Assembly (NCBI RefSeq): GCF_024172125.1
Contig: NZ_JAMZEA010000004.1
Location: forward strand, 831,943-895,942
Source: Actinomadura rupiterrae
Lineage (GTDB): Bacteria > Actinomycetota > Actinomycetes > Streptosporangiales > Streptosporangiaceae
Direction of reading: 5' to 3'
DNA: 64,000 nt
Position numbers and translations under genes: made by a program. Under the pieces are notes generated by a model, which saw nothing but the letters and a program-made list of their open reading frames with translations, had not been told where the DNA came from and made no database searches. How positions within the stretch are numbered: position 1 is the first letter of the stretch; each line of letters opens with the position of its first letter. Of the stretch, positions 24,152-32,023 are shown piece after piece.

Positions 24152-25213
24152 ATGGCGTCTCGGGGGTGCGAAGGCCGTGCGGGGGCGGTGCCCGTCGGTG
24201 TGGCGGCCGGGTGCGGTGTGCTGCTCGTCGCGGTGTACGCGCTCGCGGTGTGGACGGTGCCGGGCCAGCGGTTCGAGGACGCGGTGCTGCGGGCGGCCTG
24301 GCCGGGCCGCGCGTCGCCCCTGGTGACGGCGCTGGACACCATCTCGATCTGGTCGCTGGCCCTGGCGGCGGGCCTGGTCGGATGGATCGGCCACCGCGCG
24401 GGCGGCCGCGCGATCGCCGTCGCGACCGTCCTGATGATCTTTGCGACGGTGACCACGACCGAGCTGCTCCAGGCGGTGCTGCCGCGGCCGATCCTGCTGG
24501 CCCACGGCTTCCGGCGCGAGGACCGGTCGTTCCCGAGCGGGCACACGGCGGTCGCGACGGCGGTGCTCTGCGGGCTGCTGCTGGCCGTGCCGGTGCGGCT
24601 GCGCTCGTGGACGGTGCTGCCGGTGCTGCTCGGCTCGGCGGGCATCGGCGCGGCGACGGTGACGGCGAGCTGGCACCGCCCGAGCGACACCATCGGCAGT
24701 GCCCTCATCGTCATGATCGGTGTCTGTCTCACGATCGCCGTCCTCCGTCGCCGCGGCTTCCTCGTCCCACACACCCAAACGGCCGAAGGGGGCCGGATCG
24801 TTGGGGCCGTTCTCGGAGTTTTCGTCACGGCCGCCGTCGCTGTCGCCGTTTTCGCAGGTCACAGGGCCACCACGGCGCTCAATTTGACCGATGATCCCGA
24901 CCTCGCGCCGCACGGCGCGGTCGTCGCGGGCCGCGCCCTGGCCATTGCGGCCGCGGGCACGGCGACCCTCATGACGTTCCTTCTCCTGCGCGGGCACGGG
25001 CCTGCCAGAGACGCGCGCGCACGAGAGCGCGCACCAGCGACCAGCACGGGCCGGTCTCGGACAACAGCGACCAGCACGGACCGGTCCCGGACAACAGCGA
25101 CCAGCACGGACCGGTCCCGGACAACAGCGACCAGCACGGACCGGTCCCGGAAAGCAGCGGCCAACGCGGACCGGTCCCGGACAGCGCAGAATCGACGAGC
25201 CCAGCCGAACTAG
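24152..25213 (+). CDS. PAP2-family membrane phosphatase
   Basis: A 353-residue membrane protein with about six helices. The phosphatase motifs are FPSGHT (residues 127-132) and SWHRPSD (173-179, catalytic His175). The first motif (KxxxxxxRP) is degenerate: an Arg-rich LPRPILLAHGFRRED segment is there instead. Likely substrate is undecaprenyl diphosphate or another lipid phosphate, which would recycle the carrier used by this locus. After the last helix the tail (residues ~293-350) is an encoded 10-residue repeat rich in Thr/Ser/Arg. Its TAG stop shares the palindrome CTAG with the stop of the convergent gene. Confidence 0.83.
   Translation: MASRGCEGRAGAVPVGVAAGCGVLLVAVYALAVWTVPGQRFEDAVLRAAWPGRASPLVTALDTISIWSLALAAGLVGWIGHRAGGRAIAVATVLMIFATVTTTELLQAVLPRPILLAHGFRREDRSFPSGHTAVATAVLCGLLLAVPVRLRSWTVLPVLLGSAGIGAATVTASWHRPSDTIGSALIVMIGVCLTIAVLRRRGFLVPHTQTAEGGRIVGAVLGVFVTAAVAVAVFAGHRATTALNLTDDPDLAPHGAVVAGRALAIAAAGTATLMTFLLLRGHGPARDARARERAPATSTGRSRTTATSTDRSRTTATSTDRSRTTATSTDRSRKAAANADRSRTAQNRRAQPN
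25031..25180 (+). repeat. 30-bp repeat at the 3' end of the PAP2 gene
   Basis: Five 30-bp units (three of them identical at 25061-25150) encode TTATSTDRSR. They end about 33 bases before the stop codon. Confidence 0.93.
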
Positions 25214-25758
25214 GCGGAGAGGCGCGCGCGCAGGTCGGACCAGGAGCCCGCGGCCAGGTCGCGGTCGCTGATGGCGGCCACCGGCAGCGGCCAGGGAATC
25301 TTCAGATCCGGGTCGTCGTACCGGACGGACAGGTCCTCGGACGGGTCGTGCTCGCGGTCGATGCGGTAGCAGACGTCCGACAGGGCCGTGAGCGACTGGA
25401 AGCCGTGCAGCAGGCCGGGCGGGACGTAGAGGGTCCTGAAGGTCTCGTCGTCCAGCCGGACGGCCACGTGCTGGCCGAAGGTGGACGAGCCGGGACGCGC
25501 GTCCACGACGATGTCGAGCACCGCTCCCCGCGCGCAGCGCACGAGCTTGCCCTCTCCGCGCCCGGACCGGCCGTGCATGCCGCGCACGGTTCCGTAGCGT
25601 GACCTGGACTGACTGTCCTGGATGAACGCGGCGGCATCGAGCCCCTGCGCGCCCGCTACAGCGGCGTCGAACGTCCGGGTGAAAAGTCCGCGGTCGTCGT
25701 GGTGCGGCTCGGGGACGAACAGCAGCATCCCGTCGAGCTCGGTTCGCTCTACTCTCAT
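25210..25758 (-). CDS. RmlC-like dTDP-sugar 3,5-epimerase family protein
   Basis: A 182-residue cupin of the dTDP-4-dehydrorhamnose 3,5-epimerase family: FTRTFDAA, the base-site RGMHG, KLVRCARGAVLDIVVD and VPPGLLHGF are all recognisable. In RmlC a Tyr in a YYxP-type segment acts as the acid; here the aligned segment reads REHDP, so that Tyr is missing. The enzyme may epimerise one carbon only, isomerise, or do something else. No rmlA, rmlB or rmlD is in the window. It is divergent from the glycosyltransferase at 25764 with only five bases between starts. Confidence 0.8.
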   Translation of the reverse strand: MRVERTELDGMLLFVPEPHHDDRGLFTRTFDAAVAGAQGLDAAAFIQDSQSRSRYGTVRGMHGRSGRGEGKLVRCARGAVLDIVVDARPGSSTFGQHVAVRLDDETFRTLYVPPGLLHGFQSLTALSDVCYRIDREHDPSEDLSVRYDDPDLKIPWPLPVAAISDRDLAAGSWSDLRARLSA

Positions 25759-25763
25759 GTTCC

Positions 25764-26687
25764 GTGGACCTCACCGAAGGGCCGGTTGTCAACGTCACCG
25801 AAGGGCCGGTTGCCAGCGTCTCCGAAGGGCCGGTTGCCAGCGTCTCCGAAGGGCCGGTCGCCAGCGTCGTCATCCCCGCGCACGACGAGGAGGCCGGGCT
25901 CGCCGCCCTGCTCGCTGGGCTCCTGGACGGGGCCGCGCCCGGGGAGTTCGACATCGTGGTGGTCGCCAACGCCTGCACCGACCGCACCGCCGGCGTGGCG
26001 CGGGACGCGGGCGTCCGGGTCGTGGAGACGGCGACGCCGGGCAAGGCCAACGCGCTGCGGCTCGGCGACGAGGCCGCGCGCGTCTTCCCCCGGGTCTATG
26101 CCGACGCCGACGTCCTGCTCACGACCGCGGGCGTCCGCGCGCTCGCCGAGGCCGTGCGGCGTCCCGGAGTGCTCGCGTGCGCGCCCCGGCCGGTGCTGGA
26201 CCTGTCCGGTACCGGGCCGGTCGCCCGGCGCGTCCACCGCGTGCACGAGGAGCTCGTCGCCCCCTCCAGGGGACTCGCCGGGACGGGCGTGTACGTGCTG
26301 ACCGAGGACGCGCACGCGCGCGTGTTCCCGCTGCCGGACGGCCTGGTCGCCGACGACGGCTGGGTCCACGCCAGTTTCGCCCCGGACGAGCGCGCGGTCG
26401 TCGCCGAGGCGACCTCGGTGGTGCGGCCCGCGCGAACGGTCCGGGCGCACCTGCGGCGGCGGGTCCGGGTCCGGCTCGGCAACCGGCAGCTCGCCGAGCT
26501 CGGACGTCCGGTGTCGGCGTCCCCGCTCAGGCTCGCCGACCTGCGGCTCCTCGTGCGCGCGCGGAGGGTCGGGGCCATCGAGGCCGCCTGCTACCTTGCG
26601 GTGCTGGCGCTGGACAAAGCCCTGGCCAGGGCGCGGCGAGGCCGTCCCGTCAGCTGGGGTACCGACGCCAGCAGTCGCCATTCCTAA
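25764..26687 (+). CDS. Family 2 glycosyltransferase with repeated N-terminus
   Basis: A 307-residue GT-A enzyme. The conserved core begins only at about residue 33 (ASVVIPAHDEEAGLAALLAG). DIVVVANACTDRTAG follows, then the metal site PRVYADADVLL. The first 32 residues come from four 24-bp repeats (TEGPVVNV, SEGPVASV), so the true ancestral start probably lay close to the last unit. The GTG at 25764 is the only upstream start in frame before the repeats. It transfers one sugar in exopolysaccharide assembly, donor unknown. Its stop overlaps that of the convergent methyltransferase gene by four bases. Confidence 0.82.
   Translation: MDLTEGPVVNVTEGPVASVSEGPVASVSEGPVASVVIPAHDEEAGLAALLAGLLDGAAPGEFDIVVVANACTDRTAGVARDAGVRVVETATPGKANALRLGDEAARVFPRVYADADVLLTTAGVRALAEAVRRPGVLACAPRPVLDLSGTGPVARRVHRVHEELVAPSRGLAGTGVYVLTEDAHARVFPLPDGLVADDGWVHASFAPDERAVVAEATSVVRPARTVRAHLRRRVRVRLGNRQLAELGRPVSASPLRLADLRLLVRARRVGAIEAACYLAVLALDKALARARRGRPVSWGTDASSRHS
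25773..25868 (+). repeat. 24-bp repeat at the 5' end of a glycosyltransferase gene
   Basis: Four 24-bp units beginning ACCGAAGGGCCGGTTG or TCCGAAGGGCCGGTTG lie directly after the start codon. The last unit merges into the conserved core. Confidence 0.93.
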
Positions 26688-27340
26688 CCCCGCTTCACTG
26701 CGATGAGCGATTTCACCAAACCCGCGAAGCGTTCGCCCAGCAGGGCGGAATCGGGGAACAGGTAGCGCATCTCCGTGCGTCCGAGCAGCTCGACGCCCAG
26801 CGCGTCCGCGATGGCCGCCTCGCGTCCCTCCGGCTTCACCTTCACCAGCGGCCAGCGTTCGGCTACGCGCGCACGCGCGTTGAGCGGAAGGAACTGGAAG
26901 CCGGGACACACCCAATGCGGCTCAACCGGGAAGTACCGGTAGGGCGTTTGCACCCAGTGCCTAGGCGCGAGGTCGCGGACGGTCCGTGCGAACCGCTGCC
27001 TTTGGGCGATCCCCCCGACATGCTCGATGACCGAGTTGGAGACCACAAGGTCGAAGCCCTGCCCAACGAGGTCCGCGCGCAGGTCACAGGCATCGCCGGT
27101 CTCGGCGGTGACGCCTTCGGGAAGGTCGTCCGGCTGCTTCTCCAACAGGTTCACGATGTGCAGCCGGGACGGACGCGCCGGGGCGCGTTCCCAGAACTCG
27201 TAGGTGCCGCCCAGGTCGATGACCGACATCGTCTCCAGCTCGGGGAACGCCTGGCGGAACATCTCCCAGCGCCGCCGCCGGGCCTTCGCGCCTAGCGAAT
27301 CGGGCCCTTCGACAAAGCGGCTGCGTAGCGCCTGCTTCAC
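26684..27340 (-). CDS. Class I SAM-dependent methyltransferase
   Basis: A 218-residue cytoplasmic enzyme with a SAM-binding Rossmann fold: motif I MSVIDLGGTYEFWER (near residues 38-52), then GDACDLRADL and the post-motif FDLVVSNSVIEHVGG. The pattern fits small glycan or lipid methyltransferases of surface-polymer loci. The GTG at 27340 follows GGAGGGG and overlaps the stop of the upstream GT4 gene (GTGA), so the two are translated together. The substrate cannot be read from sequence. Confidence 0.82.
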   Translation of the reverse strand: MKQALRSRFVEGPDSLGAKARRRRWEMFRQAFPELETMSVIDLGGTYEFWERAPARPSRLHIVNLLEKQPDDLPEGVTAETGDACDLRADLVGQGFDLVVSNSVIEHVGGIAQRQRFARTVRDLAPRHWVQTPYRYFPVEPHWVCPGFQFLPLNARARVAERWPLVKVKPEGREAAIADALGVELLGRTEMRYLFPDSALLGERFAGLVKSLIAVKRG

Positions 27341-28704
27341 GTCCCCTCCTTGTCTGTGCGCCGTCCTAGGCGCCGTGTCAGGGACGCGCGGCGCATCCGT
27401 TCGGGCGCGCACGCCGCATCGTAGGCCGCCAGCAGCGCCTCACGGGAGTGGTCCCAGGAGAGTGGTCCGGCGACGCGTTCGCGGCCGATCTCCCCCATGC
27501 GCGCGCGCTCGTCCGGGTCGTCCAGGAGTTGGACGATGAGCTTGGCGAACGCGGATTCGTCGTCGCAGGGGGCGAACAGGGCGGCCTCCCCAGCGGACAC
27601 GCGCGATTCGTGCAGATCGAACGAGACCGTAGGCCGGGACATGGCCATGTACTCCATGACCTTGTTCATCGTGGAGCGGTCGTTGAGCGGGCTGTAGGGG
27701 TCGGGCGCGAGGCACACGTCCGCTGTGGAGAGATAGGGCAGGAGCCTGTCGTCCAGGACGCGCCCGGGGAACTCGACCCGATCCTCTAGGCCGAGCTCGC
27801 GGACCATCTTCACGAGTGAGTCGAACATGTCGCCGTCGCCTAGGAAGGCGGCGTGCCAGTCGTCCCGTCCTAGCTCGTCGCGCAGTTTCGCCAGGGAGCG
27901 CAGCGCGTAATCCACGCCGTCCTGCGGGCCCATCACGCCCAGGTACACGAGGAGGTGCTGTTTGCCGCGCTTCAGTTCCGGCTGCTGCGGGACGGGCCGG
28001 AACCGGTCCGTCGCCGGCGCGCTGCGCACGACGAACACGTCCTCGGGACGCTTGCCGCCGCGTCCCAGCGCGATGTCCCGGTAGCTCTCGTTAGTGACGA
28101 TGACGACGTCGGCGGTGTCGTAGGTAGCACGCTCTACCCGCCGGACGCCGCGGTACAGGATGTCCTCGCCCCGCCCGAACCGCGACAGGTACAGCTCCGG
28201 GACCAGGTCGTGCTGGTCGAAGATGAACCGCGTGCCGTGCCTCCGCAGCATCCGCGCCACGAGGAACAGCAGGTCAGGCGGGTTGCAGGCGTGCACGACG
28301 TGGAACGGGCCGTGCGTCCGGACGAGCCGCCGCGCGATCCGCGCCGTGTGCCAGAGCGCCGCTCCGTACTCGGCGAGGTACCCGCGCGGGCCGCCGGCCG
28401 CGGCGGCCAGCGGGTAGCGGTGGATAGCGACGCCGTCGATGAACGCCTCGGGCTCGGTGTCGTTCTTCGCGCCCTGCGGGCAGATGACGTGCACCTCCCA
28501 GCCCGCGTCGCGCAGGACCGTGCTCTCCTGCCAGACCCGCCGGTCGAACGGGACGGACAGGTTCTCGACGAGGATCAGCGCGCGCCGCCGCGCCGCTCCT
28601 CGCGGGGCCTCCTCAGCGGAGGCCGGTGCCGGGGTTCGTGCGGACGTTCCGGCGGGGGTCCGCCGGTCCGCGCGCTCGCCGCTCTTGTCGCCGTGAACAG
28701 CCAA
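27337..28704 (-). CDS. Family 4 glycosyltransferase
   Basis: A 455-residue GT-B fold enzyme. The N-terminal domain begins at residue ~41 with ALILVENLSVPFDRRVWQE. The C-terminal nucleotide-binding domain has YLGVMGPQDGVDYALRS and the family pattern SPLNDRSTMNKVMEYMAM, whose Glu contacts the donor. The first 40 residues are Arg/Ala/Pro-rich. A TTG at 28704, directly after an in-frame stop, is the earliest possible start, and I see no better one before the core. First gene of a short minus-strand pair with the methyltransferase. Confidence 0.83.
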   Translation of the reverse strand: MAVHGDKSGERADRRTPAGTSARTPAPASAEEAPRGAARRRALILVENLSVPFDRRVWQESTVLRDAGWEVHVICPQGAKNDTEPEAFIDGVAIHRYPLAAAAGGPRGYLAEYGAALWHTARIARRLVRTHGPFHVVHACNPPDLLFLVARMLRRHGTRFIFDQHDLVPELYLSRFGRGEDILYRGVRRVERATYDTADVVIVTNESYRDIALGRGGKRPEDVFVVRSAPATDRFRPVPQQPELKRGKQHLLVYLGVMGPQDGVDYALRSLAKLRDELGRDDWHAAFLGDGDMFDSLVKMVRELGLEDRVEFPGRVLDDRLLPYLSTADVCLAPDPYSPLNDRSTMNKVMEYMAMSRPTVSFDLHESRVSAGEAALFAPCDDESAFAKLIVQLLDDPDERARMGEIGRERVAGPLSWDHSREALLAAYDAACAPERMRRASLTRRLGRRTDKEGT

Positions 28705-28789
28705 AGCTCACGCATCCAGGGGTGAACCGGCGCCCCCTGGCGCCGGGCAGGGGACGGACGGAGAGTGCGGGGTGGTTCAGCTGGCGGGG

Positions 28790-29983
28790 TCATCGGAGGC
28801 CGCCCCCGGACTGGCGGGCGGTCTCCATCGCGCGGCGGGCCCGGCGGAGAGCGGGAGCCAACCGGGTGTCGCGCAACGTGTTTCGGGCCGTTCCCACGGC
28901 GGTGTTCCGGACGCGCCGGACGGCGCGCGCGACCGGGCCGCGCAGCACCGCGCCCTGGCACACGAACGTCTCGCCGGTCTTGGCGCGCCGCTTGTACTCG
29001 TCCTCGCCGCGTCCCAGGTCGATGCGGGTGACGCCGAGGTCCGGCGCGGCCGAGACCAGCTCGCGCAACAGGATCCAGCCGGGCGCCAGCGCGGCGTGCG
29101 CCGGGTCGTACACCGGGAACCACCAGTGCAGAACCCCGCCGGAACGCAGGCCGAAATGCGCCGCGAGCAGATGCGGCCCGGCCCGGACCACCGACAGCAC
29201 ACCGCCGAAATCGGCCGAGCGCGTGTTCAGCAGCAGATGCAGCAGCTCACGGCGGGACGGGTCGGCGAAGTAGTCGCGCGCGTTCGTCGCCTCGTACTGG
29301 CCGCGCTTGAGCTCGATCAGCTCGTCCAGCGCCACCGGGTCGACGATGTCGGCCTCGAAGGTGACCGGGCCGAGCGTCCGCTCCGCCTTGCGGATGCGGC
29401 GGCGCGCCTGCGACATGTTGTCCTTGCCACTGCGGGACGCGCGGCCGAGGTAGCCGTCCAGACCGCCGCTGACGTCGAGGAACGGCGACGGACGCCGCGT
29501 CTCGGTCCACGGTTCGAAGCCCGGCGTGCCGTCCAGCAGGTGGTCGAACTCCAGGTTGCGGACGCTCGTCCCCGTCACCAGCGACCGGACCGGAAAGGCG
29601 TGCCCGGCGGCCGTGATCGGCCCCTGGAAGTCGGCGCCCGGCCATCCGACCGGACGCGCTACCGCGCCGTCCCGCTGCAAGGCGAAAACACCGGTGATGC
29701 GCCCGCCTGCGCCAGTGCTCCGCGCGCCGCCGCCACCGCCCTGCTGACCAATGTCAGTGCTCTGCCCATCCGAGCCGGTGATCTGCTCACCTTCACTTGC
29801 CACGGCCACCGTGACGGGCCGTCCGGAGGCGTGGACGGCCGCGGCGAAACCAGGGTGGAAGTACGGGCTGTCGTACCGCGCGTCGGCCGCTCGCAGCCGC
29901 TGCCAGGCGTCCAGTTCGGCCGGTTTCAGCGCGTCGAACGCGACGAGGCGCAACCCGGTGCCGGGACGGGGGTCCGCGGCCAT
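28790..29983 (-). CDS. CelD/BioF2-like GNAT-fold acyltransferase
   Basis: A 397-residue protein of the CelD/BcsL (BioF2-like) group, related to GNAT and FemABX acyltransferases. The core region includes DNMSQARRRIRKAERTLG, and the fold-typical VLHWWFPVYDPAHAALAPG and DLGRGEDEYKRRAKT lie toward the C-terminus. In polysaccharide loci such proteins are thought to acylate sugars or lipid intermediates, but few are characterised. A Gly/Ser-rich insertion (residues ~70-95) interrupts the N-terminal half. The ATG overlaps the stop of the upstream gene (TGATG). Confidence 0.78.
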   Translation of the reverse strand: MAADPRPGTGLRLVAFDALKPAELDAWQRLRAADARYDSPYFHPGFAAAVHASGRPVTVAVASEGEQITGSDGQSTDIGQQGGGGGARSTGAGGRITGVFALQRDGAVARPVGWPGADFQGPITAAGHAFPVRSLVTGTSVRNLEFDHLLDGTPGFEPWTETRRPSPFLDVSGGLDGYLGRASRSGKDNMSQARRRIRKAERTLGPVTFEADIVDPVALDELIELKRGQYEATNARDYFADPSRRELLHLLLNTRSADFGGVLSVVRAGPHLLAAHFGLRSGGVLHWWFPVYDPAHAALAPGWILLRELVSAAPDLGVTRIDLGRGEDEYKRRAKTGETFVCQGAVLRGPVARAVRRVRNTAVGTARNTLRDTRLAPALRRARRAMETARQSGGGLR

Positions 29984-31062
29984 CAGGCCTTCAGCTCCCG
30001 GATCCGGTGGGACGGCAGCAGCAGCGCGGCCAGCGCGGCGCGCGACGTGCGGCGCCCGGCCAGGGTGCGCAGCAGTTCGCCTAACGTGATGCCCAGGAAG
30101 AACGGGATTGCGGCGAGCGTCCCGCGCCGCCGCCTGAACAGGCGGACCCGGTTCACGGTGAGCAGCGAGTAGAGCATTGGACTGGAATCGGACTCGCCGC
30201 CTAGATGCACCACCTCGGCGGCAGGCTCGTACCAGGTGCTCAGTCCAGCGTCGGCGGCCCGCAAGGCGTAATCGGTCTCTTCGCTATAGAGCAGGAACGA
30301 TTCGTCCCACGGCCCCACGCGACGGATCGTCTCCACAGACAACAGCTGCGCGGCGCCCGTCGCCCACACGGCCTCGTGCGCACGCGCGTAAGCCTCGGGG
30401 TCGGTGATCTTCTCGCTCAGCCGCGTCAGGCTGCCCGACAGGCGCCCGCCCAGCAGCGCGTCCACCCAGACGCGCAGCACGCTCGGGCTCCGGAACAGCG
30501 ACGCCTGGAGCGTCCCGTCCGGCGTGATCAGGCGCGGGACGGCGATGCCGCGCCCGGGATCGGCGGCGAGCGCCCCGGCCAGCGCGGCGAGCGCGCCTTC
30601 GAGGAAGCGGCAGTCGGGGTTCATGACGAACACCGCGTCCAGCCCGTCCAGGTCGAGCGCGGCCGTCCCGGCGTTGATCGCCGCGGAGTAACCGCCGTTC
30701 CGGCCCGTCTCGATCACCTGGACCGGCAGGTCCGCCGAGGCGTCCTTGGCGATCCGGACCGAGTCGTCCCGCGAGGCGTTGTCGACGACGACCACCCTGG
30801 TCAGCCGCGTCCCGGCGGCGCCGAGCGCGATCGAGGCGAGGCACCCGCGCAGCACCGCCGCGCTGTTGTAGGTCACCACCACGACCGCGATCCGCGCCCC
30901 AGCGGCGTCCGGCGCCGCACAGGCGTCCGGGAGCGCGTCGGGCCCGGAGTCCGCGGCCGCGCCGGACCCCGGAAGCACGCCGGAATCCTGAAGCGCGCCG
31001 GAGTCCTTAAGCGCGTCTGGGGCCGGGAGGACGAGGTCGGGGACGGAGTCGGAGAGGGGCAT
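29983..31062 (-). CDS. Family 2 glycosyltransferase (rhamnosyl/galactofuranosyltransferase type)
   Basis: A 359-residue GT-A enzyme. VVVVTYNSAAVLRGCLAS and VVVVDNASRDDSV form the nucleotide site, and FVMNPDCRFLEGAL carries the DxD-like metal site as NPD. This NxD form and the later SEETDYALRA segment are typical of WbbL-like rhamnosyl- and related transferases. A C-terminal amphipathic region (GTLAAIPFFLGITLGELL) may touch the membrane. The first ~55 residues are Ala/Ser/Asp-rich and may be a repeat-derived addition. ATG 31062 follows GGAAGG; a GTG at 31071 overlapping the upstream stop is an alternative. Confidence 0.85.
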   Translation of the reverse strand: MPLSDSVPDLVLPAPDALKDSGALQDSGVLPGSGAAADSGPDALPDACAAPDAAGARIAVVVVTYNSAAVLRGCLASIALGAAGTRLTRVVVVDNASRDDSVRIAKDASADLPVQVIETGRNGGYSAAINAGTAALDLDGLDAVFVMNPDCRFLEGALAALAGALAADPGRGIAVPRLITPDGTLQASLFRSPSVLRVWVDALLGGRLSGSLTRLSEKITDPEAYARAHEAVWATGAAQLLSVETIRRVGPWDESFLLYSEETDYALRAADAGLSTWYEPAAEVVHLGGESDSSPMLYSLLTVNRVRLFRRRRGTLAAIPFFLGITLGELLRTLAGRRTSRAALAALLLPSHRIRELKA

Positions 31063-31067
31063 CGGGG

Positions 31068-31790
31068 TCACCTTCCGCGGAAGCGCTTGACGAGGCGGGC
31101 TGCGGTGCGGCGGAGGCGTAGGGCGGGAGCGGGCGGGGCGAGGACGCGGGCGATCCACGCGTCGTCGAGGTCGTGGCGGAGGCTGGTGCGCGGCTGGAGC
31201 CAGGCGTCCGGACGGGACGGGCCGCCGTCGCTGGTGTAGACGCGGTCGACCGCGGCGCGCTGCAGGCGGCGCAGGACGTGCCGGTCATAGGACCCGAACG
31301 GGACGGCCACCCGGGTGACCGGTTCGCCGGTGATGTCCTCCAGCACCCGGTGCGCGTGCACCAGCTCCTCGCCGACCTGCGCGGAGGTGAGGCGGCGCCA
31401 GTCGCGGTGCGCCCAGCCGTGCGAGCCGATCGACATGCCGGACTTGGCCAGCTCGCGGACGCCGTCCGCGGTGAGCCGGCCGGGCTCGCCGAGCCGCCCG
31501 GCCAGCACGTAGAACTCGGCGGTCAGGCCGCGCGCGAGCAGCCGCGGGAGCGCGATCTCCAGGTCGGAGGCGTTGCCGTCGTCGAAGGTGAGCCGGACCT
31601 CCGGGCGGCCGGCGACCGCGTCCAGCACCCGCTCGAACCGGTCGACGTCGACCCAGGTCCCGTCCTCGCCCGGATCCAGCGCGCGGCCGGGCCGCGGGCC
31701 GATGCCGTGCACCGTGAGATTGACGACCGCCCCGGCCCTGCCGACCACCGCGCCGACCCCGTTGGGAGCCGGGCCTTCCCCGCTACGCAC
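31068..31790 (-). CDS. NodB-type polysaccharide deacetylase
   Basis: A 240-residue carbohydrate esterase family 4-like protein. Motif 1 TFDDGNASD supplies the catalytic and metal Asp. Motif 2 SHGWAHRDW supplies the metal His pair, and motif 3 PFGSYDRHV follows. No signal peptide is evident, so it may act on a lipid-linked or nucleotide-bound N-acetyl sugar inside the cell, or be exported unconventionally. The GTG at 31790 follows AGGAGGGG. It is the first gene of a minus-strand operon (31790 to 28790), divergent from the sugar transferase gene. Confidence 0.87.
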   Translation of the reverse strand: MRSGEGPAPNGVGAVVGRAGAVVNLTVHGIGPRPGRALDPGEDGTWVDVDRFERVLDAVAGRPEVRLTFDDGNASDLEIALPRLLARGLTAEFYVLAGRLGEPGRLTADGVRELAKSGMSIGSHGWAHRDWRRLTSAQVGEELVHAHRVLEDITGEPVTRVAVPFGSYDRHVLRRLQRAAVDRVYTSDGGPSRPDAWLQPRTSLRHDLDDAWIARVLAPPAPALRLRRTAARLVKRFRGR

Positions 31791-32023
31791 CCCGTCGCCC
31801 CTCCTGCCGCCCCGACGCGACAGACAATAGCGACGGGGTTCACAATTTCCTGCAATTTCGCTCTGACCACATACGGCCACCGACTCCCGCTTTGCCGCGC
31901 GTCGGCGGCGGGTTATCAATGGCCCAGTCAGCTCTGCGGCGACACACGGAAACCGTGCAACGCGCACACATCCGGCGGAATGGCTTTTCAGGGCAAAAGA
32001 CGTTGTTTTCGGGGGCACCACAA
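31791..32023. promoter_or_regulatory. Divergent promoter region between deacetylase and sugar transferase genes
   Basis: The gap is visibly less GC-rich than its surroundings (ACAATTTCCTGCAATTTCGC; GGGTTATCAATGG; GCAAAAGACGTTGTTTTCG) and must hold the promoters of both directions. No operator is certain. An ATG at 31919 in frame with the sugar transferase could extend it by 35 residues, but these look non-native. Confidence 0.55.

Noticed and set aside
25210..31062. Complete dTDP-rhamnose pathway
   Set aside because: Only an RmlC-like protein is present; no rmlA, rmlB or rmlD was found in the window.
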